NCBI GenBank assembly: GCA_002633025.1
Contig: NMRB01002244.1
Span: 45,602-109,601, forward strand
DNA length: 64,000 bases
From: Notospermus geniculatus
Lineage: Eukaryota > Nemertea > Pilidiophora > Heteronemertea > Lineidae
Reading direction: 5' to 3'
Shown: in pieces, positions 23,730-34,384 of the stretch
How positions within the stretch are numbered: the stretch's first letter is position 1
Layout: each line of letters begins with the position of its first letter
Position numbers and translations under genes: made by a program
The notes under the pieces: model-generated
The model's input: only the letters and a program-made list of their open reading frames with translations
Told to the model about the DNA's origin: nothing
Databases searched by the model: none

Positions 23730-24290
23730 CTGTCTACACGGTCATACATTTGTTCAAAACATCATCATACATTTGTATGATGATGTTCATGGACAGATGT
23801 TTGATTGTGTAGGCTGTTTTCCCAACAAACGTGAACAACAACCGACATGTATGATAATGTTCAAATTTTTAAGGTCCGTCTACACTAGATCATACATTTG
23901 TTCAAAACATCATCATACATCTGTATGATGAATGATGATGTTCATGGACAAATGTATGATCGTGTGGACTGTTTTCCCAACAAACGTGATCATGTATGAT
24001 GATGTTCAAATTTTTAGCTGCATGTTTCGTCTTGCCAACAAATGCACAACAACCCCAAAAAATTGTATGATGATGTTCAGGGACAAATGTATAATCGTGT
24101 GGACGGTTTTCCCAACAAACTTGAACAGCATCCAACATTATCCTTTCTCCATCATACTTCATCATACAAATGTCCATGAATGTTGGACTGTAGATCGAAA
24201 TCCATAACAAACTTGAACATCATCATACAAGTTGTTGATGCTGTTTTGAACAATGTATGATAATATATGATGATGTTCAAAATTTTAGCT
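23730..24290. repeat. CATCATACATTTG repeat cluster
   Basis: Words CATCATACATTTG, ATGATGATGTTCA, GTTTTCCCAACAAAC and their complements recur in blocks of 100-170 bases in both orientations. TGTCTACACGGTCATAC and CGTCTACACTAGATCATAC mark repeated starts. It reads as several nested or tandem copies of one palindromic element, with no protein. Confidence 0.75.
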
Positions 24291-24386
24291 CGATCAATAC
24301 ATGGTGGATTCAGGAGCATTTTGGCTTTCATCTCTCATTATCCAACATGTCCAAGGGCGGTCTTCAAATTGACTGACAGGTCAATC

Positions 24387-24480
24387 CTACAGGGTGGGCC
24401 AGAGAATGTGTCCCTCGAACAATAGGGAACTACAGAAATGTTATTGTTCGAGGGACACTTTCTCTGGCCCACCCTGTAGT
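24387..24480. mobile_element. 94-bp CTACAGGGTGGGCCAGAG palindrome
   Basis: CTACAGGGTGGGCCAGAG pairs with CTCTGGCCCACCCTGTAG and GTCCCTCGAACAATA with TATTGTTCGAGGGAC around a short loop. Confidence 0.8.
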
Positions 24481-24510
24481 TTTCGCGGTTGCTCCCGCTG
24501 TTGATGTTAA

Positions 24511-25026
24511 GGCGGGGGGCTACCTATAGCTGAGCTCATTCCCTAGTGGCAAGTCACGGAACTGGCCTTTGTGCGACCAGTCATTCACATTCAGATTAAA
24601 TCCGATCACCCTGATATACTGTTTTCGAAAACCAATATTCAGTGTACGTGCCGACCCTAAATCTTTTGTGTCCACTGCTGGTATTGTTCAGCTCTGTCAC
24701 TGGTGCTTTGGTCACAAATGGCCGAACAGGGTTTACTGAAAGGGCGCGAATAGTGCAAATCTAAATAACAAAGAAGTAACTTGCCAGCGGTATAGAAATT
24801 TTCAAATTTCCCAAACAAGTTTTCTCTTTTGTGGACATTTGAAAAATTTCTTTTGGATGTTATTGCCATATGTGCATTCTAGGGCAACACGATCGCCTTT
24901 TTTGGATAGTTGGTCGGGAATATGAAATATTTCAAAAACTGTAAATCGAGCCTTTTTGGCATTAAATAGTTTATACCAATTAAATGGAAAGTACTTTCGT
25001 AAAAAACGGATCGTTAGGCCCTGCAG
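24511..25026. mobile_element. TTAA-flanked element (GGCGGGGGGCTACCTAT), copy 2, truncated
   Basis: TTAA (24507-24510) then the complete left end. It is about 95% like 18582-19100, then cut by the single N at 25027 right after CCCTGCAG. It confirms the left terminus missing from copy 1. Minus-strand residues of the V-type-like stretch remain in frame and end ...KKFFKCPQKRKLVWEI before a stop. Confidence 0.8.
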
Positions 25027-25155
25027 NAATAATACATTTACTGAATAAGTGGCACCACTGAATTGCAACTCCAGAGAAACCAAAACCTTATCCTGAGAGA
25101 AACAATACAGGGGGACATACATCAGGAAACCGGAGGCATTAGATTCTATCACACC

Positions 25156-25327
25156 GGTGTAACGTTTTTCAGTGATGCCCGTGTGCCAGTGTGACATTAC
25201 AATTTTGACGGAATAAGCGGCGACTTGACAATGACCGACATACAGAGAAACACTGGGTCTGTTTCCCAGTGTGTTCCGAAAAATGGAAATCACACAGAAA
25301 AATGGCAACACTGAAAAATGTTACACC
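25156..25327. mobile_element. MITE (GGTGTAACG ends), copy 2
   Basis: GGTGTAACGTTTTTCAGTG to CACTGAAAAATGTTACACC. Interior collinear with 12152-12325. Confidence 0.8.
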
Positions 25328-25398
25328 TGGTCATGTTAGTCCATATTAATCGCATGAAACATTCCTAAAACATGTACTTCGTTCCAGATGACTACATA

Positions 25399-25683
25399 CT
25401 GCATGTCTTTAAAGTGTTTTTCACATTGAACTGGCCAAAGGTACTTAGTTGAACTCAGGAATGTGACCAGATCACATTTACCAAGAGGTAGTGGTGTTGC
25501 ACAACACTGGGTTGAAAACAGATTATAGCTCTTTCATGGTGTCAGCCAAAGCTGGTCAGCCATGACACTGGCTGCCGAGGGTTGTGCAACATCATTATTT
25601 GTCATCATACCATTACAGTTTAGTGACAAGAGGTCAGCCAAGTACCTTTGGCCAGTTCAATGTGAAAAACACTTTACAATGCA
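25399..25683. mobile_element. 285-bp inverted-repeat element
   Basis: TTTAAAGTGTTTTTCACATT with GAACTGGCCAAAGGTACTT pairs with the right arm AAGTACCTTTGGCCAGTTC and AATGTGAAAAACACTTTA. A second internal pair uses GTTGCACAAC and GTTGTGCAAC. Confidence 0.75.
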
Positions 25684-26555
25684 CTGTCTAGTTACTGCAT
25701 AGGGGTTAAAGATCGATCAATAAAATCGTTATTTAATAAAAATAGCGGTTTACTTCATTGTCGAAATGTGTTTTCAGAACAATGAGACTGAATTCAATGC
25801 ATCATTTCGAATGATAATTCTATTGTCTTCTCATGATTTGAATAAGTTATTACAAACACATTTTATTGTCATTTCGTTTATGCCTTTGCATGTGGCACAG
25901 TAGATCATCAGTAAAGGGTAAAAATAGCTTTACTGATGTTCATACTGTGCGTCATGTCACAAAACTGGTAGCACTCCTTTTCGTCCGTGCTTCTGTGAGG
26001 GAACCTCCAGATGAATGTTAATCGGCTAGCAAGTGCGGTGTGTTATTCAGACAAGCTTGTGGCTTTGACCACCATCTTGACGGCCACACAACCCGCTGGC
26101 AGAGAATGCCGAGTGAGGTGCGTCGACAGAAATTTTTGGATGAAATAAATCCTTCATTATTCTGATAATGGGGGTTTTGAAGGACAATTCGAAATATATT
26201 TCCTGTATAGCAACATACAAGCGGTAAATTGGTAGTGGCTTTAAGATGGGATTAGATATCAGAGTTTTTGACAGAGTTTTTTGTGCCGAAATTGCAAATC
26301 ATGGAGAATCATTACACTTTTCGTCTCGACTGAAAAGTTCATATGTGTTCCAAATAATTGCTATAAAGAAATAGTTGATCCATCCAAAATTTTTCGAAAT
26401 AATAAAATTTATTAACTGTGTACATTTACTTTTGATTAAGTGTGTCGGAAGGAGACGAGCTGGTCCTGAGTTGTCTGGGCTTGGCTAAGGGGTAGTATTT
26501 CAAACAGAATTCATTAATGTATGTACGTAACGCCCTTTGACTTACCATGGAGGTA
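25684..26555. other. no recognisable feature
   Basis: No exon, RNA or repeat pair is supported. Confidence 0.35.
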
Positions 26556-26593
26556 GACGTTCGCGTTGGTGTTTCGGGGCTTTGCGAAAACTC
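26556..26593. repeat. right half of AGAGTTTTCGCAAAGCC-family MITE
   Basis: GACGTTCGCGTTGGTG and CGGGGCTTTGCGAAAACTCT match the right arms of 1708-1833 and 12385-12507. No left arm is present. Confidence 0.75.
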
Positions 26594-26853
26594 TATATTA
26601 TTGAGAAGGCGCGAGCACGGCCCTAATCGCTATGACCACAATCCCACGCCCCCATTGTTTGCCATTGTTCCCTTCTATTGTCCGGTACGCACGCTGGGCT
26701 CTTTGAAGGCAATCATGCATCTTTTCCGCACAGCTCTCAAAGTGCAGCGCCATCTATAATACATATCGCGTTTCCCCACACATGTTCCTGCGTTTTTCTC
26801 CACGTTCGGAATTAGATAACCGGCCATTTCGAGGGTGACTGAATTTGACTAAT

Positions 26854-27757
26854 TGTGGTTTCCGATCTCAAGATCGGAAACCATATAGTGTTTGGTCGTG
26901 GTGTCTGTCTGTGTGTGTGTCTGTGTGTGTGTCTGTCTGTCTGTTCAGTCTGTCACACCTGTAACTTTGTTCCTGCAAGAGCTACAGACCTGATGTTACC
27001 TACCCCCAAGAAACATGACCTGAGCTACAAGATGGAATGAAAATTTCCGGTGTCCGATACCTGGTTCATGGTGAAATTGATGTATCAAAAGTTGAGATTT
27101 TGTCTGTCACACTTTTGTTTCTTGAATAACTTGTCTCCGAGGCCAGCTAGAGCACTAGTAACAAGTTCCTTCCCTATGTTTATGACCCTTGGCAAGATAC
27201 TGGCATCAACGAACTTATTGTCCAGTGTCAGCATCATAATGATATTGATATATCAAATTTGATATTTTGACATATCGGGAAATCTGCAGCAGTAAGCAAC
27301 TTGAAACTGGTATCACAACATCATAGCTCATCCACGGATGTTATTGCAACTGAAATTTTCTGTTTGCACCTGCTCGGTCACTTGCTGATATCATGGTGAG
27401 ACTTGATATTCAAATTTGACAACATGACATAAGTCAGATTCTCGTGATGGTATAAGCCTAAAACCTTCACCTATACCTAGGTTATCAAGGATGAGCGTTC
27501 AGATTACGCAATGACCTTGAAGGTCAGAGGTCAAGGTCAAGGTCAAACAGTTCTAAAGTGCAAATCTCCTCGGAATTTCACGAGAAAACGAATTAGAAGC
27601 CTGAATTAACCATCCCCGACAGGCTTATATCAGGGATCCTGTTCCAGTTACGCAATACTTCTCAAGGTCAGAGGTCAAGGTCACAGTTAACTAGCTCTGA
27701 GTAGTAAACTTCTCATCGGAAACCATTGACATCGCTCCGATGTCCTGCTCTTGTTTT
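26854..27757 (+). repeat. long copy of the hairpin-headed repeat, with AGGTCA direct repeats
   Basis: Starts with GGTTTCCGATC/GATCGGAAACC and GTTTGGTCGTGGTGTCTG, then a GT/CT tract. The body (GTCTGTCACAC, GTTACCTACCCC, TGTCAGCATCATAATG) is repeated in reverse at 51381-52514. Two later blocks (27520-27545 and 27660-27685) contain direct AAGGTCA repeats. The element may end near CATCGGAAACC around 27718 or the following ATCGCTCCGATGTCC. No frame is encoded. Confidence 0.65.
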
Positions 27758-28238
27758 TCGCTATGTTTCAGTGAAAAAATCACCGAAAAAGACCAATTTC
27801 CAATAAAGATATCTATGTTTTAAGGTGATTATGATAATGATAATGAGAGCGAGATTCTTCGCATCTGAAAGGTTTGAAGAGGATTGCGTTTTGATATTTT
27901 AAAAGATGATTAGTTCAGGTAACATGTACGGGTGGTCGTTTCAGTGCGAGATGCTGCGAGGTGCATTTTTGACGCAATGAAAACGATGAATTTTTCAGTT
28001 TTCGTGCGTAGGCAACGTCCACTGCCATTGTTCCCTTCTATTGTTCGGACTCTGACCATTGTCCAGGGGAAGTGCTGATTGTACACGGAAATACCAAAGA
28101 TTATAGATCGGCTTTTTCCGACCATCGCGCGGCGTTATTAGGGTATTGTTGTGGGGATTACGCAAGGTGTAATTGACCAAACTGCGGAACGATGATTGTA
28201 CCGTTTGATGTGAGGCCCGTTCTCGCTCCTTCTCAATA

Positions 28239-29334
28239 GAGAGGTTAAGATCTTGAACGCGAACGACAAACGTGAACGGGAATGACGTCATTGTCGTTCC
28301 CGTGAAAAATTCGCGTATCTGGTTAAGAAGTAAATTAACCAGGAACGTGAACGCCATCTATTGTTTAAGTAATTGGGCATGCATTATATGTGTGTCGCGA
28401 ACAATGGTAGTTTATATTGGTACAATCTCCGACGCTGAGGTCAGACGGTTTCATCTTACTGACTCTGCCACCTGCAGGTCCAGACTGTTTCAGCGGAGGA
28501 TCGTATATATAGGTCACAGTGGTTTAACCTCACTATTAATAGTGAGGTTAAGATCCTGAACGCGAACGACAAACATGAACGCGAGTGACGTCAGTAGGCA
28601 GCCCGTGACAAACCCACTCGCGTTTGAACGCCGTTTCTTGTACAGGAATTCCTCTTCCTAAATCTATTGTCCTGAAGGAGGTGTTGAGCTCAGGTGATCC
28701 GAATGAATAGCCTAGACAGATCTTCTTATGGAGATCTTGGCTGTGAACCCCATATTCAAGGAATCAATCCAATAGGCATGATGTAATGTTTGTAGAGGGG
28801 TGAGTTCGGGCATACTCAATTATGCCAGCAACACTGTTCCCATTGCATAACTACTAACCGTGGCCAATAAAGGCTGGCATTGCGTCACTGCTTCTCGCCA
28901 CCAGATTGCGTTCTCGGAAGAGGTGAACGTAGAAACAGGCGATTTGTCGTTTGAACGAGGCATACGAACGAGAATTAAATTGGGTCGCATGGGTCTCGTT
29001 TGTGGATAAAATCATGAAATACTTCAATTCCTTTTGCATTACTGGAAACCAGTGTGACCTATATATACGATCCTCCGCTGAAATAGTCCGGACCTGCAGG
29101 TGGCAGAGTCAGTAAGATGAAACCGTCTGACCTCAGCGTCGGAGATTGTACCAATATAAACTACCATTGTTCGCGACACACGTACAATGCATGCCCAATT
29201 ACTTAAACAATAGATGGCGTTCACGTTCCTGGTTAATTCACTTCTTAACCAGATATACGCGAATTTTTCACGGGAACGACAATGACGTCATTCCCGTTCA
29301 CGTTTGTCGCTCGCGTTCAAGATCTTAACCTCTC
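28239..29334. mobile_element. 1.1-kb element with about 290-bp terminal inverted repeats
   Basis: Ends GAGAGGTTAAGATCTTGAAC and GTTCAAGATCTTAACCTCTC are flanked by TA on both sides. The arms stay paired for about 290 bases (for example GTTAAGAAGTAAATTAACC, CATCTATTGTTTAAGTAATT, CCACCTGCAGGTCC). The roughly 500-bp middle opens with another copy of the end (AGTGAGGTTAAGATCCTGAA) and has no transposase. Non-autonomous, possibly Tc1/mariner-like from the TA flanks. Confidence 0.8.
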
Positions 29335-29721
29335 TAATACCTCCATGGACTTACCTTTACATTACCAAAGCAACTTCTGTCAAAAATACGGAAGTACGTG
29401 AATAAAAATTGAAAGGCCCCTGGAACCTGTCTCGTAGGTTAGCTCTTCAATGCCCATAGGCCGAATCAGTGCTTTTCCAATGAATGTCTTTAAACCCAAC
29501 AGTATGCGTTAGGTTTTGTATCTTGCGACGGCCGACGTAACCTTTGACCTTCAGGCGACATCTGCATGCTCGATGAGACTGTTCAAATCTATCTATTCTA
29601 ATGATCTAAGTTAAAATTTGGTATAGGGAGTATTACACATAAAAGAATGAGTTGATTAAACATGTTTACCTTACCTGATGAAGGGTTAGTCACGCTATAA
29701 CAGCTCGTTGAACTTCTCAAA
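29335..29721. other. no recognisable feature
   Basis: No exon or repeat recognised. Confidence 0.35.
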
Positions 29722-29826
29722 TGATGAAGGTACATGTATGGCGGCCATTTCTGTTTCGACATAGTATCAGTCCAGCCTCGCTGTTACCACTGGGTAGGCC
29801 TATAGGTTGGACAGGGGACCAGTCTT
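29722..29826 (+). repeat. dispersed repeat, inverted partner of 23441-23545
   Basis: GTATGGCGGCCATTT, GTATCAGTCCAGCC and GGTTGGACAGGGGACCAGTC complement the other copy. Confidence 0.75.
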
Positions 29827-31545
29827 ATCAAAGGTGGGGAGGGAGAAATAGTCACCTAATGCATACTCTTGGGCTTTAAGACTGGATTCTGTAAAGATTT
29901 CAGATTTCAGTGCAATCTTGACACTAGATGGTCTTGGGACGAGGTTCAACCAACACCCTCTAGTATCGTTCGAAGGTTACCATCTTGAAAAGTAGTGCAG
30001 CGGAAGGTTAAGTGGAAAAATATCTACGAATTGTGATCAGGTTCCTAACGGTAACTCCATTAGGAGGAGTGATGCGGTCAAACATGGCGGCGACTGGTCG
30101 ATGACAGTGTCTATTTGTGTAACGTAGTGGAGAAATTGGCACTGTTGTAGAGTTGATTTCAGTGATCGGAGGATTTTTTCTTTAGCACGTTTAGGTGAGT
30201 GCCACGGCATGAAGGAGTAAACTGCGTCTCTCCATGTAGTGTATATCTTCACGAGCGTGAGTGATCACGAACAGACTTCTATCACGAGCAATCTCTCCAA
30301 GGACGGATTAACTGGACTTGTTAGAGATGGTGACACGCATACTCCCAATATTCTGGTCGGTAACCACGATTTCATTTTTAACAGGGGCTCGGTTACAGTA
30401 GGTTACAGAGCAAGTAACGGTGACAATTTGACAAGTTTAATGTAGTTTCTACATTGTCGCTACTGTATAAGGGTTAGGTCGGTCAATAAACTCGACACAT
30501 AGGCCTACAGTAGACACATAATAAATGACATGGTCCATGGACCATGTGCTCACCTGGGTGAGTGTGCCAGAAGAACAAAATGACGAAATGTTAATTCGAA
30601 ATGTTCCAGGGCAAGCCTTGAGTTGCTGGGTAATATGAATATGGTCAAAATTTCAAGGTCAAAACATTGTTTGAGTAATTTATGACATATCTCCCAGTCC
30701 GTTTTCCAAATGGCCGTCTGGGAACCATATACTTGCGGTCCAATGGAGATTCTAGCTACGATAGAGGGCAGCACACCGAAACAGGTCCTATACAATGGGC
30801 GCCTTTTGTGTGGGAAATTGATCAGGATCAGGATGTCAGTTCATTTCGATAGTTTTCACCAATAGCGACCAATAGCAACACCTATTGAAGCAGTGGGCTA
30901 GGGTCCCCATTGGACGAAAATTTGCTGCACACATCGAGGGTACCTAGATACATGTACATGATCACACCAAGTTAGAAGATACTCTGTCAAATAGCCACGA
31001 AACCTGCCATCACATGGCAAAAATTGAACTTTCACCTCTCTGACCTTGAAAAGTAGGTCAAATCATTACATATCACATATCACATAAGATGCATGATGAT
31101 GAAAATTTGGAGACGATCCATTCGTTACATAGTTTAAGAATTACTGGACTTTGAGTTTTCGTTTTGGCCACCTGGTGGCCGCGCCGAGAATCGAATCATC
31201 CGACATTGGAGTATACGGGGAATTCCCACTTACCTGGCCGTCAGATCATAGCCCAAATTTTATAAGTATAACCAAAGGTGGAGGGAGTATTTTACAATAG
31301 GGGGAACGGCAATGGCAAATGGAGATCAGCGGAACGTGTCCACATCATGCAAACGTTCTGGCCGAGACGTCACCCGGGACGTCACACCAGTAGACAAGTT
31401 GGCGGTTTTTAAACCACAAAACCGAATGAATACTAGCAATCACGGCATTGTTGAACTAAAAAAAATGTTTATTACGAGATTTTCTCCGTGATCTGATGAC
31501 ACATTCTCCGTGTTGAACAAGAAATCTCTGAAGTGAATAAATCCT
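29827..31545. other. no gene; one perfect 20-bp palindrome
   Basis: ACATGGTCCATGGACCATGT (30528-30547) is a perfect palindrome. Nothing else is supported. Confidence 0.35.
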
Positions 31546-31810
31546 CGGACCGTATGCATAAAACGTCTTAAAGGGCCTCTAGAGGCAGCCAGCATGGCAG
31601 GGGAAAACGCCGGGGAAAACCCAGGTTGAATACCTCGTACCAGTGATTATTACGTTAAAGTGGCGCCGCCTGGCCGAAGAACCGGTACTGATAGTAGCCT
31701 AATGGCGAGCTGCCTCTAGAGGCCCTTTAAGTGGAACCTTTCTCTTAAACTGTTGTTCCAAACAAAAGATAAGGGAAAGTTTACACTTTAGATGGTTTAT
31801 GCATACGGTC
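31546..31810. mobile_element. GGACCGTATGCATAAA palindrome hosting a TTAA element
   Basis: GGACCGTATGCATAAA at the left pairs with TTTATGCATACGGTC at the right. The related end GGGCCGTATGCA is at 7992. The inner element 31572-31726 is inserted at TTAA. Confidence 0.6.
31572..31726. mobile_element. TTAA-flanked MITE (AGGGCCTCTAGAGG), copy 2
   Basis: TTAA, AGGGCCTCTAGAGGCAGCC ... GCTGCCTCTAGAGGCCCT, TTAA. Shorter than copy 1 and internally different. Confidence 0.8.
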
Positions 31811-32160
31811 CCTTGATACTAACGGGTTTTGTGCTGGGGCGCTTTTCACCCAAATAAGCTGATCCAGAGAATGATTTTTGTTGTTGTTAAAAATGTGCAA
31901 CATGGTAGCCTAGTCTTCATCGCCATGGTTCTCTGGGTCTAGAAACTCTAACTTCCTCATCCTCAGAGATGGTCGAGGTAAACCACCTGGGAATGACTGT
32001 CAGCAAGTTTGCTAAAGTCTTGGGGGAGGGTCTTCTCCGTTATCCATCACAAGCAAAGGACCTGTCAAGACGCCTAAAGTCACCGCGAAGGTTACGTGTA
32101 GGAACTTCATCTTGTAGTTTTGCCGATTTTCACTGGTGATGAGAACCAAACACTTTGGCA

Positions 32161-32225
32161 GACCACAAGGTAATGTGCTTTAGTAGCCAGTGAGACCACA
32201 AGGTAATGTGCTTTAGTAGCCAGTG
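32161..32225. repeat. 33-bp perfect tandem duplication
   Basis: GACCACAAGGTAATGTGCTT... occurs twice head to tail without change, a recent local duplication. The rest of 31811-32874 holds no supported gene, only a small GCTCGCTCC/GGAGCGAGG-type hairpin near 32565-32615. Confidence 0.9.
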
Positions 32226-32874
32226 CATACACATTCCAAAGCGACCACAGCACACGAACGATTTTGTAATAATTTACTTAACGCATGACCTATATCTGTT
32301 CCTCCTGTTCACAACAAACGATCTACCGAATGGCGTAAAGACCTTTCTAAAATAACACAGTAAAAAAATTGATGTAACCCTTACACTGTAAATCGGTGTT
32401 TAGTGGCATTAAATTACATGTATGTGTAGGAAAGGAAAACGTGGCTATGAAACATATCCATGGAAATATGCCGGAAACTTAGGTGGGCATTTACTTTTGA
32501 TAACGTGTGTACATGTAGAGAGCTAAATGCAGAAAATCATCCTGACATAGAAGGGTTTTGGTCTCGCTCCTCTTCATACACGCTCGCACAAGAGTGTAAA
32601 AGTGTGCGTGGAGCGAGGTAAAAACCCGGACTGCTGTAGGAGGATGGAAAACTCGAATGGAAAATGTTGTATTGTTAACCATCTACTTAAAGTGTTAATA
32701 CCGACGGAATATTTTCCGCCCGGGCTCCTGAAAGACTGAAAATAAAACCAGTGAAACGATAGTCCAAACTCTGATTTCTTTATTGACAGCAGAAGGACAT
32801 GTAAAAAAAAGACATTTTGCACTTGCCCCCGGTACTGATCTTTTCATGTTTCATCAGGTGCAAACAAGACAAAG

Positions 32875-33126
32875 ATGAAGGGCATTGTTGCTATATTCTT
32901 TCAAGCAGTCGTATCTGACTGGGGTATACAGGAACCAGATATACCACAGCAATACGCTCGTTCTCACCTTGCCTGCGCGGTCGTGTGTTGCCTGTTCAAA
33001 TGTACAACATTTAACGCACTAAGAGAAACAGAAGAATTCGCCTGTCAGCTGAGTAAAAAACGAGGGACGTGCATGGAGAAATCGGAAGCTTTTCGATACT
33101 CTGGGGCCAGGATGTACCAAAAGAGG
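32875..33126 (+). CDS. probable PAN/apple-domain exon, partial gene
   Basis: Eighty-four codons begin at an ATG in fair context (ACAAAGATGA). A short hydrophobic stretch (GIVAIFFQAVV) could be a weak signal peptide. Residues ~29-80 look like a PAN/apple module: SHLACAVVC, C-TTFNA, FACQLSKKRGTC, and a final FRYSGARMYQK, with six cysteines. PAN modules are extracellular and bind proteins or sugars. The frame runs to AAGAGG followed by a GTAATT donor at 33127, leaving phase 0. An alternative is an internal exon entered at TTTCATCAG (ends 32860). The next coding exon on this strand with a matching phase is 41514-42554; joining them is an inference and would make the LTR elements intronic. Confidence 0.45.
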
Positions 33127-33468
33127 GTAATTACTCACGACATTTTTCTTCAGAAAACACACCTATGACCTTGTTTTATGAGTGAAAAAGTAGGCGGAGT
33201 GCGACTGCGGAGTGAGGTTGCAGCAAACTCAATCCATTAGTGAGATCATCTCACTGACACGTGCTCCGAAATTTCTGCGCTCTGGTGGGCTACGTCGTGG
33301 CAATGTCGGCTGCGGTATGATTTCCCCCTGGATTTTTGCCCCGGGGCCCCCTCCATTTGCCTCCCTCGTCCTCGCTCCCAGAGATAATTTCTCCCCTGCG
33401 ACTTCTGCTCCCCAGACTTTTGCCCACTGGATATTTGACCCAGGATTTTTCCCAGGGATTTGCTCCTT

Positions 33469-33631
33469 AAGCGGCCTATTCACGTGAATATTATTGCACA
33501 ATATGAGGGTCAAAATGGGCAATATTATTGCCAATCTTTCTCCCATCCATTATGCCAGAAGCACATGCGACCCATTTTGGGCCCCATATTGTCAATTTGT
33601 GCAATAATATTGTACCGTGGAAAAACCGCTT
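33469..33631. mobile_element. MITE (GCGGCCCATACACG), copy 2
   Basis: AAGCGGCC ... AATATTATTGCACAATATG ... GCAATAATATTGTACCGTGG ... CCGCTT. Ends more diverged than copies 1 and 3, with an extra CAATTT in the right arm. Confidence 0.75.
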
Positions 33632-33643
33632 CAGTAGGCCTAT

Positions 33644-33729
33644 ACAGTAAGCTCGAGTTTAAACCACCAGTTCATTATGTTCATAAAGCACACCCACAAT
33701 CGAAATGGGAGTGAATAAAACATAACAAG
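33644..33729. repeat. left arm of a palindrome split by the LTR element
   Basis: ACAGTAAGCTCGAGTTTAAA through GGAGTGAATAAAACATAACA pairs with 41126-41243. The arm resumes at 41011 beyond the LTR element, with TGTTATGCTGAATGGCT. Confidence 0.85.
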
Positions 33730-33840
33730 TGTAATATCCTCACAAAACTAGCTTGTGAGACTGACGCCACGTGTATTGTACGCATGCGCAGTGAATAAAG
33801 TGTGGTCTCATCTGTACATCCGGTTTGTCATGATCTATCA
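33730..33840 (+). repeat. 5' LTR of element A
   Basis: TGTAATATCCTCACAAAAC ... CATGATCTATCA, 111 bases, identical to 40895-41005. It is short for a Gypsy LTR. Confidence 0.9.
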
Positions 33841-34059
33841 TTGGCGACGAGAGGCGAAAGGACGCAAAATCACGCACGTCAAAGCAGCAAAATGCAAAAA
33901 TAAACCATCGAAAAGCAGCAATAACACGGGTAGCACAAACATGCGACGCCATTAGCACAAAATCATGCAGCATTGAACCATAATCGCCAACTTTAGGGAC
34001 CACCACGCCAGATTTTTCCGGCTGTTCCACCAATTGAACGCCCCCCCCCCACCGCAAGC

Positions 34060-34286
34060 ATGGGAGATGATCCAGGCCGGGCACCACCAACAGTTCATGT
34101 TTACACAGGGGTAGTACTGCACATTAACCCGTTCCAGCCTCCAGACAACCGGCTTAACGTTGGAGCACAGTGGGAGGAGTGGCTAGAAGAGTTCGAGGAA
34201 GAGTTAGCACTGCAGAAAGTCCAAGCAGATGACAAAGTGATATGCTTACGAAGATATGGCGGCAAGGAGGTCAGAAACCTTATTAA
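34060..34286 (+). CDS. gag: element A gag, 5' end only
   Basis: About 76 codons after a poly-C leader, starting MGDDPGRAPPTV. The motif FQPPDNRLNVGAQWEEWLEE is typical of capsid N-termini in Mag-like Gypsy elements. It structures the particle that packages element RNA in the cytoplasm. The frame runs into Ns, so the remainder is unknown. It differs from the gag of element B, showing that two families are present. Confidence 0.65.
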
Positions 34287-34384
34287 NNNNNNNNNNNNNN
34301 NNNNNNNNNNNNNNNNNNNNNNNNNNNNNNNNNNNNNNNNNNNNNNNNNNNNNNNNNNNNNNNNNNNNNNNNNNNNNNNNNNNN
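34287..34384. other. assembly gap (98 N)
   Basis: Separates element A gag from element B integrase. The true gap could be several kilobases. Confidence 0.99.

Noticed and set aside
28272-29224. Genes in the open frames of the inverted arms
   Set aside because: The frames lie inside the terminal inverted repeats of a non-autonomous element and appear on both arms as mirror images.
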